Assembly: GCF_900104355.1 (NCBI RefSeq) | Contig: NZ_FNIY01000008.1 | Span: 1-64,000, forward strand | Length of the DNA: 64,000 nt | Direction of reading: 5' to 3' | Origin: Phyllobacterium sp. OV277 | GTDB lineage: Bacteria; Pseudomonadota; Alphaproteobacteria; Rhizobiales; Rhizobiaceae | Shown: positions 52,423 to 62,282 of the stretch, piece by piece | How the letters are laid out: each line of letters opens with the position of its first letter | How positions within the stretch are numbered: the stretch's first letter is position 1 | The notes under the pieces: generated by a model | What the model saw: only the letters and a program-made list of their open reading frames with translations | The model's database searches: none | What the model was told of the DNA's origin: nothing | Translations under genes and position numbers: made by a program

Positions 52423-53312
52423 AAGAACGAAACGGAGGCTCCGGCCTTCAGCCGTTGGCGCGTTGTTTCCGTGGTTCGCGGAAGAGGTCCCGACCCTGTC
52501 ACAAAACTTCCGGCGATATGCTCATCTGCAAGAGGAGAAAGACGGCGATACAGTTCGGTAAACAGCTGTCTGGCTTGATGTCCCGGCCATCCAGCTGGCA
52601 GAACTGAGGGCGGAAGCCGCGGATCGTGTAAAACGATCATGCGGTATTGGTGCACTAATAACAGTCTCAACGTCAGACATGCGGATGGCAGCAGTGTTTC
52701 CGTTTGTTCCACGATATTAAGAAATGGCGAAAATCGATTGATAAAAGAAATGTAGGAGGTGGAATGCCCGGCCAAATCCCAATATTGCGAAATTGAGGTC
52801 GAAAGACCTTCACCTTCCGCTGAGGGTTGTGCGGCAAATATCACTGCTCTTGGGGGATTAGGCCCAGGCCTGCGAGGGCCAAACGCCAATCGTTGCCCAA
52901 TTTTTGCGTACCCCAGCCGTTCGAGCGCCACCATATCATTTTCAGGTTCTGTTCCGGTCAAATGCAGAAAATTCCATTCAACCGCTTCTTGCGAGCCAAA
53001 GAGGATTTGCGCCGCTGCTGCAAACTCGGTTCGAGCCGCTGCGGAGAGGCGATAGTAACTCCTGCGCCCATCACGTTCGCCAAGTAACTGCCCTGATGTC
53101 ACCAGCCGCGATACCGCCGTGCGAACAAGGGTTTCACTAATTCCCACGCCTGCGCACGCTGCTATGAGATTTCCGATCCATGCGATTCCGCCGCGAGGTT
53201 CAACAACGTCGCCATATATCGTTACGATAAAGCTGGCGGCTCTCGGGGGGCCTTCACTCAGCACATGCCCTATCAGATCTGAAGCGACATCCGGATTCTT
53301 GTTGGTTTTCAA
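52419..53312 (-). CDS. paaX: PaaX-family transcriptional repressor
   Basis: 297 residues. The N-terminal winged helix IVTIYGDVVEPRGGIAWIGNLIAACAGVGISETLVRTAVSRLVTSG is the PaaX signature, and the middle and C-terminal PaaX domains are present (LHLTGTEPENDMVALERLGYAKIG). PaaX proteins respond to phenylacetyl-CoA. The start codon is TTG at 53310-53312 with GGTGGA upstream, a weak start. It is the second paa regulator here besides PaaR, and it overlaps the upstream-facing fusion enzyme's stop. Confidence 0.88.
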   Translation of the reverse strand: MKTNKNPDVASDLIGHVLSEGPPRAASFIVTIYGDVVEPRGGIAWIGNLIAACAGVGISETLVRTAVSRLVTSGQLLGERDGRRSYYRLSAAARTEFAAAAQILFGSQEAVEWNFLHLTGTEPENDMVALERLGYAKIGQRLAFGPRRPGPNPPRAVIFAAQPSAEGEGLSTSISQYWDLAGHSTSYISFINRFSPFLNIVEQTETLLPSACLTLRLLLVHQYRMIVLHDPRLPPSVLPAGWPGHQARQLFTELYRRLSPLADEHIAGSFVTGSGPLPRTTETTRQRLKAGASVSFF

Positions 53313-53659
53313 GGCGCGGGTCCACCGGTTTGGTATGCTGAGACATAAAAGACAAAACCACCATAATAGACCACGGTGTCATTGCAATAAGGTTGAGAGC
53401 CATTGGGCCGCTGGCTGAGCGGCCCAATTTCACTGGTCGCCTCTTATCGGCATTATATGTAAATAAGTGGGTTCGCTCGCCAAGGGTCTAGTATTAGCTA
53501 ATGGCCTTTATCAATCCAATTCAAAGATTGAAACAGTATGGCAACATTGATTCAATACGTTGATAAACGGATAGGTGTCACGCCACGTCCCGCAAATCTC
53601 GTTCGCTGATTTTTGGAAACGCCGTTCGTGCAGTCACACCGAACCTCTGGCTGATCGTC
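53313..53659. other. Intergenic region with an 11-bp hairpin, no gene
   Basis: The perfect inverted repeat ATTGGGCCGCT (53402-53412) with AGCGGCCCAAT (53418-53428) around GGCTG is the only structure. It may end transcription of the minus-strand monooxygenase at 53660, but it lies 230 bases beyond the stop and has no T-run. The paaX promoter must also lie here; no strong one was identified. Confidence 0.4.
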
Positions 53660-55231
53660 CTACGCCGCTATAGGTGCCCCGAACCACTTGGTTAGCGCAT
53701 CAGCAAGCCCGATTGGAGTTCCGTCTCCTACCCATGCCACGTATCCGTCTGGACGAACCAGCACCGCAGTGGGAGCAGGCACAATCCCATGAACAGGGAG
53801 TTTCAGCGGACCGGTGTATTTGGCGTTGATCAATTGAACCCGATCGGCCCACGGTGTGATCTCAATACTGCCAGGCTCGCCGAAATTGATCAGCACCGGC
53901 CGGGCACTGTGTAGCAGGGCGAAGACCCGTAGTGGCCCTTTGTCAGTGATCAGGTCGAGATCGGGCATGCGGCGTCCAAGCAGCGGATGTCCCACGCCGA
54001 GGTCGTAGTAGATGTCGAGGCCTGACATCATTGCAGCATAGCGTTTGCGAGGCTCATCCAATGTGATGAGCTCGGCGATAGTGTCGCGCAGAGCGGTTGT
54101 GCGTTCGTCAGGGCGACGAAGCGCTACAGATGCCATGGTGTTACGCAATACGCGAGCTCCGACCGGGTGGCGCTCGGCATGATAGGTATCAAGGAGGCTT
54201 TCAGGTGACGTCCCCTTGACCACCTGGGCCAGCTTCCATCCCAGATTCACAGCATCCTGCATTCCGGTATTGAGACCTTGTCCACCGTCCGGGGCATGCA
54301 CGTGCGCGGCATCGCCGGCTAGGAGAATTCGCCTGTCGCGGTAGGTAGCCGCCTGCCGGGTCGTATCGGTAAATCTGGAGATCCAGATGGGACTGTGGAT
54401 GCCATAGTCAGTTCCGCACGCCGCGATGAGTGCATCACTAAGATCGTGCAGCGTGGGCTCATCAGTGGCTCCAACACGTTGTTCGCTCACAAGTAGGCGG
54501 ACCGGCCCTTCATCTTTGTAGACGACCTTGCCATCGTGTATTTCGTACTCCACCCGGCCGAACGAATGAATGCCAAAGGCATTGCGGTGAACGCCCCATT
54601 GCGGCTCCTCGGCTATCTCAATCTCGGCAATCAGATGACTGGTTGTCGGATCCCATCCGGGGAAATCGATACCGGCGGTTTTGCGGATCAGACTGCGTCC
54701 TCCATCGCAACCAACGAGATATTGCGCCCGCAATGACTGACCATTGCTGAGTTCAACGTCAACTCCGGAATCATCCTGTGCAAAGCCCAACGTCTCCAGT
54801 CCGCGATAGACGGGCACTGCCAATTCCTCGATCCAGCTGGCCAGAATCTGCTCGATGTGGTTCTGCCATAGCCCCAGCCCATAAGGGTGCCGCGTCGGAA
54901 AGTCACCAATATCCAAGGCAACCCCGGCGAACGCTGTAGTCTGTGCTACCTGTCCCTTGGTTAGGAAGCGATCGGCAATGCCGCGCTGATCAAGGACCTC
55001 GATACTACGTGAGTGCAGGCCGCCCGCCCGCGAACCGGCAAGCTCCTGGTTGGGGCGACGTTCGACAATGACAACACCCACACCTGCCAACGCCAGCTCT
55101 CCTGCCAGCATCAGCCCAGTCGGGCCTCCTCCGGCAATCACTACCGGATGCTCTGTCAAAGAGGTGGACTTTATGAGCGCGGGGATGCCCTTCGGGCCCA
55201 CATTTGCTTGCGTCACATTTGATTGCTGCAT
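53660..55231 (-). CDS. FAD-dependent aromatic monooxygenase (PheA/TfdB family)
   Basis: 523 residues from the chosen ATG 55231 (a longer frame reaches 55312). FAD-binding GGGPTGLMLAGELALAGVGVVIVERR, GCDGGRSLIRKTAGIDFPG, and GDAAHVHAPDGGQGLNTGMQDAVNLGWKLA match class A flavin hydroxylases. The C-terminal thioredoxin-like domain (about 390-523) is typical of the phenol/rifampicin/tetracycline-type branch. It should hydroxylate a phenolic substrate or inactivate an antibiotic of that kind. No operon partner is adjacent. Confidence 0.88.
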   Translation of the reverse strand: MQQSNVTQANVGPKGIPALIKSTSLTEHPVVIAGGGPTGLMLAGELALAGVGVVIVERRPNQELAGSRAGGLHSRSIEVLDQRGIADRFLTKGQVAQTTAFAGVALDIGDFPTRHPYGLGLWQNHIEQILASWIEELAVPVYRGLETLGFAQDDSGVDVELSNGQSLRAQYLVGCDGGRSLIRKTAGIDFPGWDPTTSHLIAEIEIAEEPQWGVHRNAFGIHSFGRVEYEIHDGKVVYKDEGPVRLLVSEQRVGATDEPTLHDLSDALIAACGTDYGIHSPIWISRFTDTTRQAATYRDRRILLAGDAAHVHAPDGGQGLNTGMQDAVNLGWKLAQVVKGTSPESLLDTYHAERHPVGARVLRNTMASVALRRPDERTTALRDTIAELITLDEPRKRYAAMMSGLDIYYDLGVGHPLLGRRMPDLDLITDKGPLRVFALLHSARPVLINFGEPGSIEITPWADRVQLINAKYTGPLKLPVHGIVPAPTAVLVRPDGYVAWVGDGTPIGLADALTKWFGAPIAA

Positions 55232-55538
55232 GTTTACCGGCCTTTTTCGCTTAAGGCCCCGCAGTCTATGCATAAAAAGGTCAGTGACAATTCTTGTACT
55301 TAACTGTTTCATCCCCAGATACAGGGTAGGGCGAGGCTCCAGGTTTTAGAACGCGTCTGTCTACAGTTTCCTTGAGATATCGACGTAAGGGATTCTATTT
55401 TTAGGGCTGGTTCTGTGTTTGCTTGATGGAACAAGTTTGCAGTGCTGACGGCTGCGGCTTTCGCCATGCCTGCTTGTGACTGCTTCAAGCGACACCCTTG
55501 GCCGGTATCGAGCTCATTTATACGATGCGCAAACAATA

Positions 55539-55618
55539 GGCCCAGTTTTTCTACGCTCAACTTCCGTCTCTCGAAGTGGTCTTTGAGAGACGGAAGTTGA
55601 GCGTAGAAAAACTGGGCC
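55539..55618. repeat. Long near-perfect inverted repeat (80-nt hairpin)
   Basis: The 34-base arm at 55539-55572 (starting GGCCCAGTTTTTCTACGCTC) is the exact reverse complement of 55585-55618. The inner 12 bases also pair except for one G-T, leaving a TGGT loop. It lies 16 bases after the stop of the minus-strand binding-protein gene. It may be an oversized terminator, a MITE-like or IS-end element, or a structured small RNA. Confidence 0.85.
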
Positions 55619-55633
55619 CATCGTGCACGGCAT

Positions 55634-56653
55634 TTATTTTGTTGACGCGTTTTTCACAAATTCCGTAGTGTAGGTTTTCGACAAGTCGATCTGTTTGCCT
55701 TGTATATTCTTTGAGAACGCTGAGAGTACAGCGAGAACCGTTTTCGGGCCATCTTCTGGCATCACGCCGTCAACGGTGAACATCGATTTGCCGGCATCAA
55801 GCGCCTTGATGTAGCTTTCCTTGTCACCGACATAAAAGTCCTTCGGCATTTTGTCTGCAATCTCAGATCCTGTATGGGTGTTGATGTAATGTAGCGTTTT
55901 GACGAAAGCATTCGCCAGTTTCTGTGTTTCATCCTTGTGTGTATCAACCCAATTCGTCTCCATGTAGAGCGAAGCAGCGGGATAGGTGCCGCCGAGCGCC
56001 TTGCGTGCACCCTCTATCGTTCGCATGTCTACTGCGATCGTGGCCTCTTTGGTTTTCAACATGCGCGAAATGGTGGGCTCGGTTGTCATGCCAACCTGAA
56101 TGGCATCTTGCTGCATGGCCGCAATGAATGTCGTGCCTGCTCCCACTGGCACCGATGTCACGTCACCCGGTTTGAGGCCAGCCTGTGCCAGCATGAATTG
56201 GGTCAAAAAGTTCGTGGACGAACCCAAACCCGTCACACCAGCACTGTGGCCCTTGAAATCAGCAACACTCTTGATCTCGGGATACTTTGTCGACACTAAC
56301 TCGACTTCGCCCGGGGCTTGGCTAAACTGGACGACGGATTCAATAAATTTGCCTTTGGCTTGCAAGTCGACGCAATGGTCGTAGAAGCCGACAACGCCCT
56401 GCACTGCACCAGCGAGCAGCTCGTTTTCTGCATCAACGCCTGCGGGCTCATTGAGTAGTTCGACATCCAAGCCTTCATCCTTGAAATAACCAAGTGATTC
56501 GGCGAGCTTTGCCGGCAGATAAATCTGCTTTTCGTAGCCACCAACCATCAGTGTGATCTTATCAGCCGCATAGGATGCGTTTGTGGCAAGAAGCGAACCA
56601 ACGATAATAGCCGCCTTGGTGACAGTATGAAGTAGAGTGCGTGTTGAACGCAT
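55634..56653 (-). CDS. ABC transporter substrate-binding protein, NMT1/THI5-like (nitrate/sulfonate/taurine type)
   Basis: 339 residues. Signal peptide MRSTRTLLHTVTKAAIIVGSLLATNASYA, then KITLMVGGYEKQIYLPAKLAESLGYFKDEGLDVELLNEPAG, a type II binding protein of the SsuA/ThiY family. No permease or ATPase is adjacent, so it is an orphan. GGAGGAACAAACC precedes the start. The substrate is unknown; the family carries sulfonates, nitrate, pyrimidines and aromatic acids. Confidence 0.87.
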   Translation of the reverse strand: MRSTRTLLHTVTKAAIIVGSLLATNASYAADKITLMVGGYEKQIYLPAKLAESLGYFKDEGLDVELLNEPAGVDAENELLAGAVQGVVGFYDHCVDLQAKGKFIESVVQFSQAPGEVELVSTKYPEIKSVADFKGHSAGVTGLGSSTNFLTQFMLAQAGLKPGDVTSVPVGAGTTFIAAMQQDAIQVGMTTEPTISRMLKTKEATIAVDMRTIEGARKALGGTYPAASLYMETNWVDTHKDETQKLANAFVKTLHYINTHTGSEIADKMPKDFYVGDKESYIKALDAGKSMFTVDGVMPEDGPKTVLAVLSAFSKNIQGKQIDLSKTYTTEFVKNASTK

Positions 56654-56810
56654 GGTTTGTTCCTCCGGGTTTCAGTGCATCCATGGTTCACTTCGTCCTG
56701 ACGACGATGCGCTCCTCCCATGACGCATGCTGATTATGGAATACTGAAGCTTTCAGTTGGCTTTCAGCTGCCCGTTTGCATTCGCAGATTTTGACGGTTC
56801 CCAAGGGGCG

Positions 56811-59800
56811 CTAACCTGTAATTGCTGCCCCCTTGCTTGGCAGCGTATCAAGCGCTCCAGTATCTTCAGCATATGTGTGTTTGTGAGATCCCCCGAGCGC
56901 CAGATACACAACCGGTGTCGTAAAAAGGGTGAGGACTTGCGAAACAACAAGCCCGCCGACAATGGCAATCCCGAGTGGCGTGCGCAGCTCGGCGCCGGGT
57001 CCCGTGCCGAGCGCAAGCGGCAATGCTCCCAGGAGCGCGGCCATTGTTGTCATCATGATTGGCCGGAAGCGTAATAGGCAGGCCTGCCGGATAGCTTCAG
57101 CAGGAGGCAGCCCCTGGTGGCGCTCGGCATCTAGCGCAAAATCAATCATCATGATGGCATTCTTCTTTACAATCCCGATCAGCAGAATGATGCCTATCAT
57201 CCCCATGATCGAAAGATCTTGGCCGAACAACAGCAACGCCAACAGCGCGCCGAGACCCGCTGAGGGAAGCGTGGATATGATCGTCAACGGGTGAACGGCA
57301 CTTTCGTAGAGCACACCAAGCACAATGTAGACTGCGATCACCGCCGCCAGTATGAGCCAGGGCTGTGTGCTCAGGGAGCTCTGGAAAGCTTGGGCTGTTC
57401 CTTGGAATGTGCCGGTAACAGTAATGGGAATGCCCGCTGCCTGTTCCGCCGTGTGTATGGCCGTTACTGCTTCGCCAAGCGCCACATTTGGCTTCAGGTT
57501 AAAGGAGAGGGTCGTTGCGGGCATCGAGCCCTGATGATTGATCGTAACGGGAGATACACCGGTTTTCACCGATGCAAGTAGGCTGAGCGGAACAAGTTGA
57601 TTCATCGTCGAAGAGCGCACGAAAAGGTGAGCCAGTGCATCGGTTGACAGGCTAAAGCGCGGATCAATCTCCAACACAATGTGGCTCTGGCTTACCTGCG
57701 TGAATTGAGTGGCAACCTGACGCTGTCCAAATGCATCATAAAGCGTGTCATCAATGGCTTGCACACTCACCCCGAGACGAGATGCCGTTGCGCGGTCAAT
57801 ACTCAGTGTGGCACTGGTGGCTTCATTTTGTTTGTCAGATATTACGTCCTGCACCTCAGGTAGTGAACTGAGAGCTTTGGACATGACGGCGGCCCATTTG
57901 GTTAATTCCTCAGTGTCCTGCGCCTGAAGTGTGTATTGATATTGCGATGCCGACGAGCGTCCGCCAACCTGGATATCTTGGCGAACCCGCATACCGAGTG
58001 TCAGTCCTTCCATACCCGCGACTGCTTTTTTCAAGCGCGCCATCACGGTCTTGGCCGGGCTGCGCAGGTTGAAGGGTTTCAGATTGATCTGGACTTGACC
58101 AATGCTTGTCGACGGGCTGGGATTGATCCAGTAAGCAACGTTGTCAACAGCCGGATCACGCATGATGATAGCGCCCAAATCCTGCATCTTTATGGACATA
58201 GCATCGAACGAAATATCCGTTGCCGTTTGGGCCTGAGCCTGGATGAAACCTGTATCCTGCTCTGGCAAAAATCCTTTGGGTACAATGATATACAGCCACA
58301 CCGTCAGCACCAGAGTTGCGCATGTTACCAAGAGGGTGGTGGTTCGATGCCGGAGAACAAAGTCCAACCCACGGCCATAAGCGCGGGTGCAAGCATCAAA
58401 CAGCCTTTCGGACCAATTGAAGAGGCGGCCATGGGATTTGCGATTGTTGTCGCGGATCAGCCAGGCGCATAACATTGGCGTGACAGTGAGAGAGATCAGT
58501 CCGGACATTAAAATCGCAATACTGACCGTGACCGCAAATTCGCGGAACAGACGTCCCACAATACCGCCCATAAGCAGGATAGGGATGAAAACTGCAACGA
58601 GCGATATTGTCATCGAAATGATTGTGAAATTGACCTCACGGGCGCCTTCAATCGCGGCCTGAAACTTGGATTTCCCGTTTTCGAGGTGGCGGACAATGTT
58701 TTCGATAACGACGATGGCATCGTCGACCACAAACCCAACGGCAATTGTCAGACCCATGAGTGATAGATTGTCGATGCTATATCCAAGGAGGTACATGACA
58801 CAAAAGGTGCCGAGCAGTGACAGCGGTATCGTTATGCTTGGAATAAGCGTTGCCCAAAAGTTTCGCAGAAAGGTGAAAATGACCATGACCACGAGCGCAA
58901 TGGTGATGAGCATTGTGAGCTGCACGTCGGACACAGACGCATTGATGATCTGCGTACGGTCGCCCACCACCGATAACTGGACGCCGGCGGGCAACCCGGC
59001 TTCTAATGCTGGCAGCTTGTCTTTGATATTTCGAATGGTGTCGAGGATGTTGGATCCCGCCATCTTGTGAACATCGATCATGACGGAGCGCTTCATCTGC
59101 AGCCATGCAGCCTGTTTGTTGTCCTCCGGGCCAGGTATCACCTTTCCAACATCTTTCAGATAGATGGGAGCGCCGTTCCGGTAGGCGATGATCATGTTCC
59201 TGTATGTGGGAACGTCAACAATCTGATCAGTCGCGTCGAGAACGGTAGTCCGCCCGTCACCGCTGATCGAGCCTTTAGGTGTATTCACCGTTTGACTGCC
59301 AACGATACTGCGGACATCCTCAAGCGTGAGCCCGCGTGCCGCCAATTTGTCAGGATCAATTTGAATCCGGACAGACGGGCGTTGCGGTCCGTGGAAATCG
59401 ACAAGCCCGACGCCAGTCATCTGCGACACCTGTTGCGCAACAATATCCTCTGCGTAGTGGTCGAGTTCGGTCAGGGGAAGTTGGTCTGATGTTAACGCCA
59501 GAGTAAGAACGGTTGCTTCGGCGGGGTTGGATTTATGGTAGGTTGGGGGGCTTGGTAGGCTTTTGGGAAGGCTGCCTGCTGCCGCTCCAATGGCAGCCTG
59601 TATGTCTTGCGCAGCTGCATTGATGTCCCGCGACAGATCGAACTCAATTGTGATGTTTGTACGGCCCGACGAACTCGTCGAAGTCATCTGGTTCACGCCG
59701 GAGACGTTTGAGAGCTGATTTTCCAAGGGGGTTGCGACCGATGTGGCCATTGTATTGGCGCTGGCCCCCGGAAGCGTGGCTTCCACCTGAATTGTCGGGA

Positions 59801-59924
59801 AGTCAACCTGTGGCAACGAAGCAACCGGAAGCATGAAATAGGAGACTGCGCCCAAGAGCACCAATCCTAATGCCAACAGGCATGTTCCCACACGCCGTCG
59901 GATGAATATCTCAGAAATGCTCAT
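56811..59924 (-). CDS. RND efflux transporter, MdtB/MdtC-like
   Basis: 1037 residues with the AcrB/MdtBC layout: 12 helices, two large periplasmic loops. Start IFIRRRVGTCLLALGLVLLGAVSYFMLPVASLPQVDFPTI, proton-relay TM4 motif GFVVDDAIVVIENI, and GIVKKNAIMMIDFALDAERHQG near the end. It should extrude drugs, bile-type compounds or aromatic acids with the fusion protein upstream (4-base overlap). No outer-membrane factor gene is adjacent. Only one RND subunit is encoded, unlike E. coli mdtBC. Confidence 0.92.
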   Translation of the reverse strand: MSISEIFIRRRVGTCLLALGLVLLGAVSYFMLPVASLPQVDFPTIQVEATLPGASANTMATSVATPLENQLSNVSGVNQMTSTSSSGRTNITIEFDLSRDINAAAQDIQAAIGAAAGSLPKSLPSPPTYHKSNPAEATVLTLALTSDQLPLTELDHYAEDIVAQQVSQMTGVGLVDFHGPQRPSVRIQIDPDKLAARGLTLEDVRSIVGSQTVNTPKGSISGDGRTTVLDATDQIVDVPTYRNMIIAYRNGAPIYLKDVGKVIPGPEDNKQAAWLQMKRSVMIDVHKMAGSNILDTIRNIKDKLPALEAGLPAGVQLSVVGDRTQIINASVSDVQLTMLITIALVVMVIFTFLRNFWATLIPSITIPLSLLGTFCVMYLLGYSIDNLSLMGLTIAVGFVVDDAIVVIENIVRHLENGKSKFQAAIEGAREVNFTIISMTISLVAVFIPILLMGGIVGRLFREFAVTVSIAILMSGLISLTVTPMLCAWLIRDNNRKSHGRLFNWSERLFDACTRAYGRGLDFVLRHRTTTLLVTCATLVLTVWLYIIVPKGFLPEQDTGFIQAQAQTATDISFDAMSIKMQDLGAIIMRDPAVDNVAYWINPSPSTSIGQVQINLKPFNLRSPAKTVMARLKKAVAGMEGLTLGMRVRQDIQVGGRSSASQYQYTLQAQDTEELTKWAAVMSKALSSLPEVQDVISDKQNEATSATLSIDRATASRLGVSVQAIDDTLYDAFGQRQVATQFTQVSQSHIVLEIDPRFSLSTDALAHLFVRSSTMNQLVPLSLLASVKTGVSPVTINHQGSMPATTLSFNLKPNVALGEAVTAIHTAEQAAGIPITVTGTFQGTAQAFQSSLSTQPWLILAAVIAVYIVLGVLYESAVHPLTIISTLPSAGLGALLALLLFGQDLSIMGMIGIILLIGIVKKNAIMMIDFALDAERHQGLPPAEAIRQACLLRFRPIMMTTMAALLGALPLALGTGPGAELRTPLGIAIVGGLVVSQVLTLFTTPVVYLALGGSHKHTYAEDTGALDTLPSKGAAITG

Positions 59925-61162
59925 GGCTTGGATTCCGATGTACTTGCGACATTCGATCCGGCGTTCTTGACGGTAATCAATGCGCCGTCGCTTAGGCGGG
60001 ATTGACCTCCTACGACGATTTCCTGCTCTGGTGCTATTCCCGACTTCAGGGCGGTGTATCCGCCGGCAGTAAGCCCTGCCTCGACAGGAACCGCCGCTAC
60101 TTTGTTGTCAGGTTTGACAACAAAGACGTAGGGGCCATTCTGCCCATTCTGGATTGCGGCCGCTGGAGCAGCGACCATATTGCGGTCCGTGCGGGTGACA
60201 ACGCGGGCCGTAACCAATTCTCCCGGCCAGAGGCTCAAGGATTCGTTGGGAAAAGTGGCCTTCAACTTGATCATGCCGGTATTTGGGTCAACCTGACTGT
60301 CAATGGCTGTGATTTTGCCGTCGGCGAGATGTTGCTGCCCGTCACGGCTGTCGACCGCTACACTGAGTTCGCCGCTGTTTTGGCCAGCCAGCAGATCGGG
60401 AAGATCATCCTGCTGCAACGAGAACTCGACGGCGATCGGTTTCATTTTGGTAATTGTGACCAAACCCGCAGTGTCCGACACATGAAGCATTGAGCCTTCA
60501 TCGACCAGTTTCAAGCCTACTCGACCAGAGACCGGCGCATTGATCGTTGAGAAATCCAGATTAAGTTTGGCTGTGTCGATGGCTGCCTGATCACCGGCAA
60601 TTGTTGCTTCCAGAATCGCAACCTGGCCCTTGGCTGTATCCGCTATTTGGACTGCTCCATATCCCGAGCTGGAGAGTTTGGAAGCACGATCGTAGTCGGC
60701 TTTTGCAACGGTCAGTTGAGCGCTGTCTTTCGCCAGTGTGGCTTGAACACGGGCCAGTTCGGCTTCGTAAGGACGGGGGTCAATCCGGGCCAATACATCG
60801 CCGACTTTAACATCTTGTCCTTCTTGAAAAGACAGACTGAGCAGTTGGCCGTCAACTCTGGTTCGCACCGTCACGGTAGACAGAGCCGTGACGGTACCCA
60901 AGGCAGAGCGTTCAATCGACATGTCGCGAATGCCGGTTTTCCCTGTGGTGACCGGGATTGCGGTTGGTGCAGAAGCTGATTTGACCGGTCGGTTGTTCAA
61001 GGTTGGCCAATACTGCAGCGCGGCAAATCCAACGCCAGCCAATGCAAGAATCCCGAGTATCGCAAAAATCCCGCCGCGCCTACGGGCACCTGATTTATGG
61101 GCAGGGAATTCGTCCGCTTGACCGTCTTTCTGCACAAATTCGTTTGGGCCACGGTTCAGCAT
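59921..61162 (-). CDS. RND membrane fusion protein, MdtA-like
   Basis: 413 residues. An N-terminal membrane anchor (GIFAILGILALAGVGFAALQYW) is followed by beta-barrel, lipoyl and alpha-hairpin segments (LARIDPRPYEAELARVQATLAKDSAQLTVAKADYDRA) and INAPVSGRVGLKLVDEGSML. It bridges the inner-membrane pump to an outer-membrane channel. It is the first gene of the pump operon and overlaps the RND gene by 4 bases. Regulated probably by the response regulator upstream on the same strand. Confidence 0.92.
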   Translation of the reverse strand: MLNRGPNEFVQKDGQADEFPAHKSGARRRGGIFAILGILALAGVGFAALQYWPTLNNRPVKSASAPTAIPVTTGKTGIRDMSIERSALGTVTALSTVTVRTRVDGQLLSLSFQEGQDVKVGDVLARIDPRPYEAELARVQATLAKDSAQLTVAKADYDRASKLSSSGYGAVQIADTAKGQVAILEATIAGDQAAIDTAKLNLDFSTINAPVSGRVGLKLVDEGSMLHVSDTAGLVTITKMKPIAVEFSLQQDDLPDLLAGQNSGELSVAVDSRDGQQHLADGKITAIDSQVDPNTGMIKLKATFPNESLSLWPGELVTARVVTRTDRNMVAAPAAAIQNGQNGPYVFVVKPDNKVAAVPVEAGLTAGGYTALKSGIAPEQEIVVGGQSRLSDGALITVKNAGSNVASTSESKP

Positions 61163-61449
61163 TGGGCACCAAGGAATGAAACCGCCAAATTGCTTGATAC
61201 GATTGACAGCCGCGAAGTGCTTGACGTTCTATAGGCTCGCTGTCGGTAAGCGAGCTTGAAAAGCCAGAACCTATAGCGGCACTGCAGTGAAGTGATTGTG
61301 TCTGATTCCATCTTTTTAGCACCACCGAGACAAGAAAGCGCGGCAATCAATTTTGCTGCATGTCTTGATAATGGATGCGCTGTCATGCCCTCGACTTCGC
61401 GCGAACATGAAATGTATTTCAGAAATCGGTTTGGCTTGACCCTACAGCA
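61163..61449. other. Intergenic region between fusion protein and response regulator
   Basis: 287 bases on the promoter side of the pump operon. I see no conserved palindrome; the pump promoter and the response-regulator terminator should lie here. Confidence 0.35.
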
Positions 61450-62151
61450 TCAATCATCACTGAACGGCTGATCTTTCGGTGGCTTTCCCATAAGGTAACC
61501 TGCGCCCGGTACTGTGTGTAGTATGGGGTCGTTAAAGCCGGAATTGAGCTTTTTCCGTAGCCGGTGGATATGCATGTCAACGATGTTTCCCTTCGGCTCG
61601 AAATCATAATCCCATGCCGCTTCGAGAAGCATTGAGCGGGTAACCACCTCGTTGGCGTGCTGCATAAGTGTGCGTAGAATAAGAAATTCCCGGTTCTGGA
61701 GATCAATGGGGGAACCGTCCCGCGCAGCCTGCCTTTTCTTCACATCCAGCGTGAGATTTCCCACGCTCAGTATGTCCGCGCCAGCCGTGCGGTCGTGTCG
61801 TCTCTGAAGTGCCTGGACCCGGGCCAGAATCTCCGAAAACGCGTATGGTTTTCCCAGATAGTCATCGCAACCGCTTCGAAGTCCTTCAATCCTGTCCTTG
61901 GCGCTGGCTATGCCGCTGAGCATGAGTATTGGCAGGTTGATCTTCAACCGGCGCAGTTCCGCAACCACAGCCAGACCGTCTAGACCCGGAAGTACGCGAT
62001 CGATGATCGCTACGTCGTAAATACCCTCCAGCGCCAGTGTTAATCCAAGCTCGCCACCGTTCGCATGGTCAGCAACATGACCGCTTTCATTGAGCCCGCG
62101 TACTAGAAACCGTGCCGTCTTTTCGTCATCCTCAATAACCAGTATCCGCAT
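61450..62151 (-). CDS. OmpR/PhoB-family response regulator
   Basis: 233 residues from ATG 62151 (62166 is an alternative). Receiver domain: acidic pair in VIEDDEK (8-9), phospho-acceptor Asp51 in IIDRVLPG, Lys in LGKPY. The C-terminal winged helix includes LILRTLMQHANEVVTRSMLLEAAWDYDFEPKGNIVDMHIHRLRKKL. It is transcribed toward the RND pump and divergent from a second regulator-kinase pair; no kinase follows it, so it may share the kinase at 62944. Confidence 0.9.
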   Translation of the reverse strand: MRILVIEDDEKTARFLVRGLNESGHVADHANGGELGLTLALEGIYDVAIIDRVLPGLDGLAVVAELRRLKINLPILMLSGIASAKDRIEGLRSGCDDYLGKPYAFSEILARVQALQRRHDRTAGADILSVGNLTLDVKKRQAARDGSPIDLQNREFLILRTLMQHANEVVTRSMLLEAAWDYDFEPKGNIVDMHIHRLRKKLNSGFNDPILHTVPGAGYLMGKPPKDQPFSDD

Positions 62152-62282
62152 GGAAGACGTTTCCATTTATGAAATGCATTTAATGTTGTGGCGAAGTAGT
62201 ATCAGGGTCACACCCGCTAAGGTGCGCAGCAACAGCCCGCCTCTTATATTCAATCTTAATTGGGCGTTTTCAAGGAAGTGAC

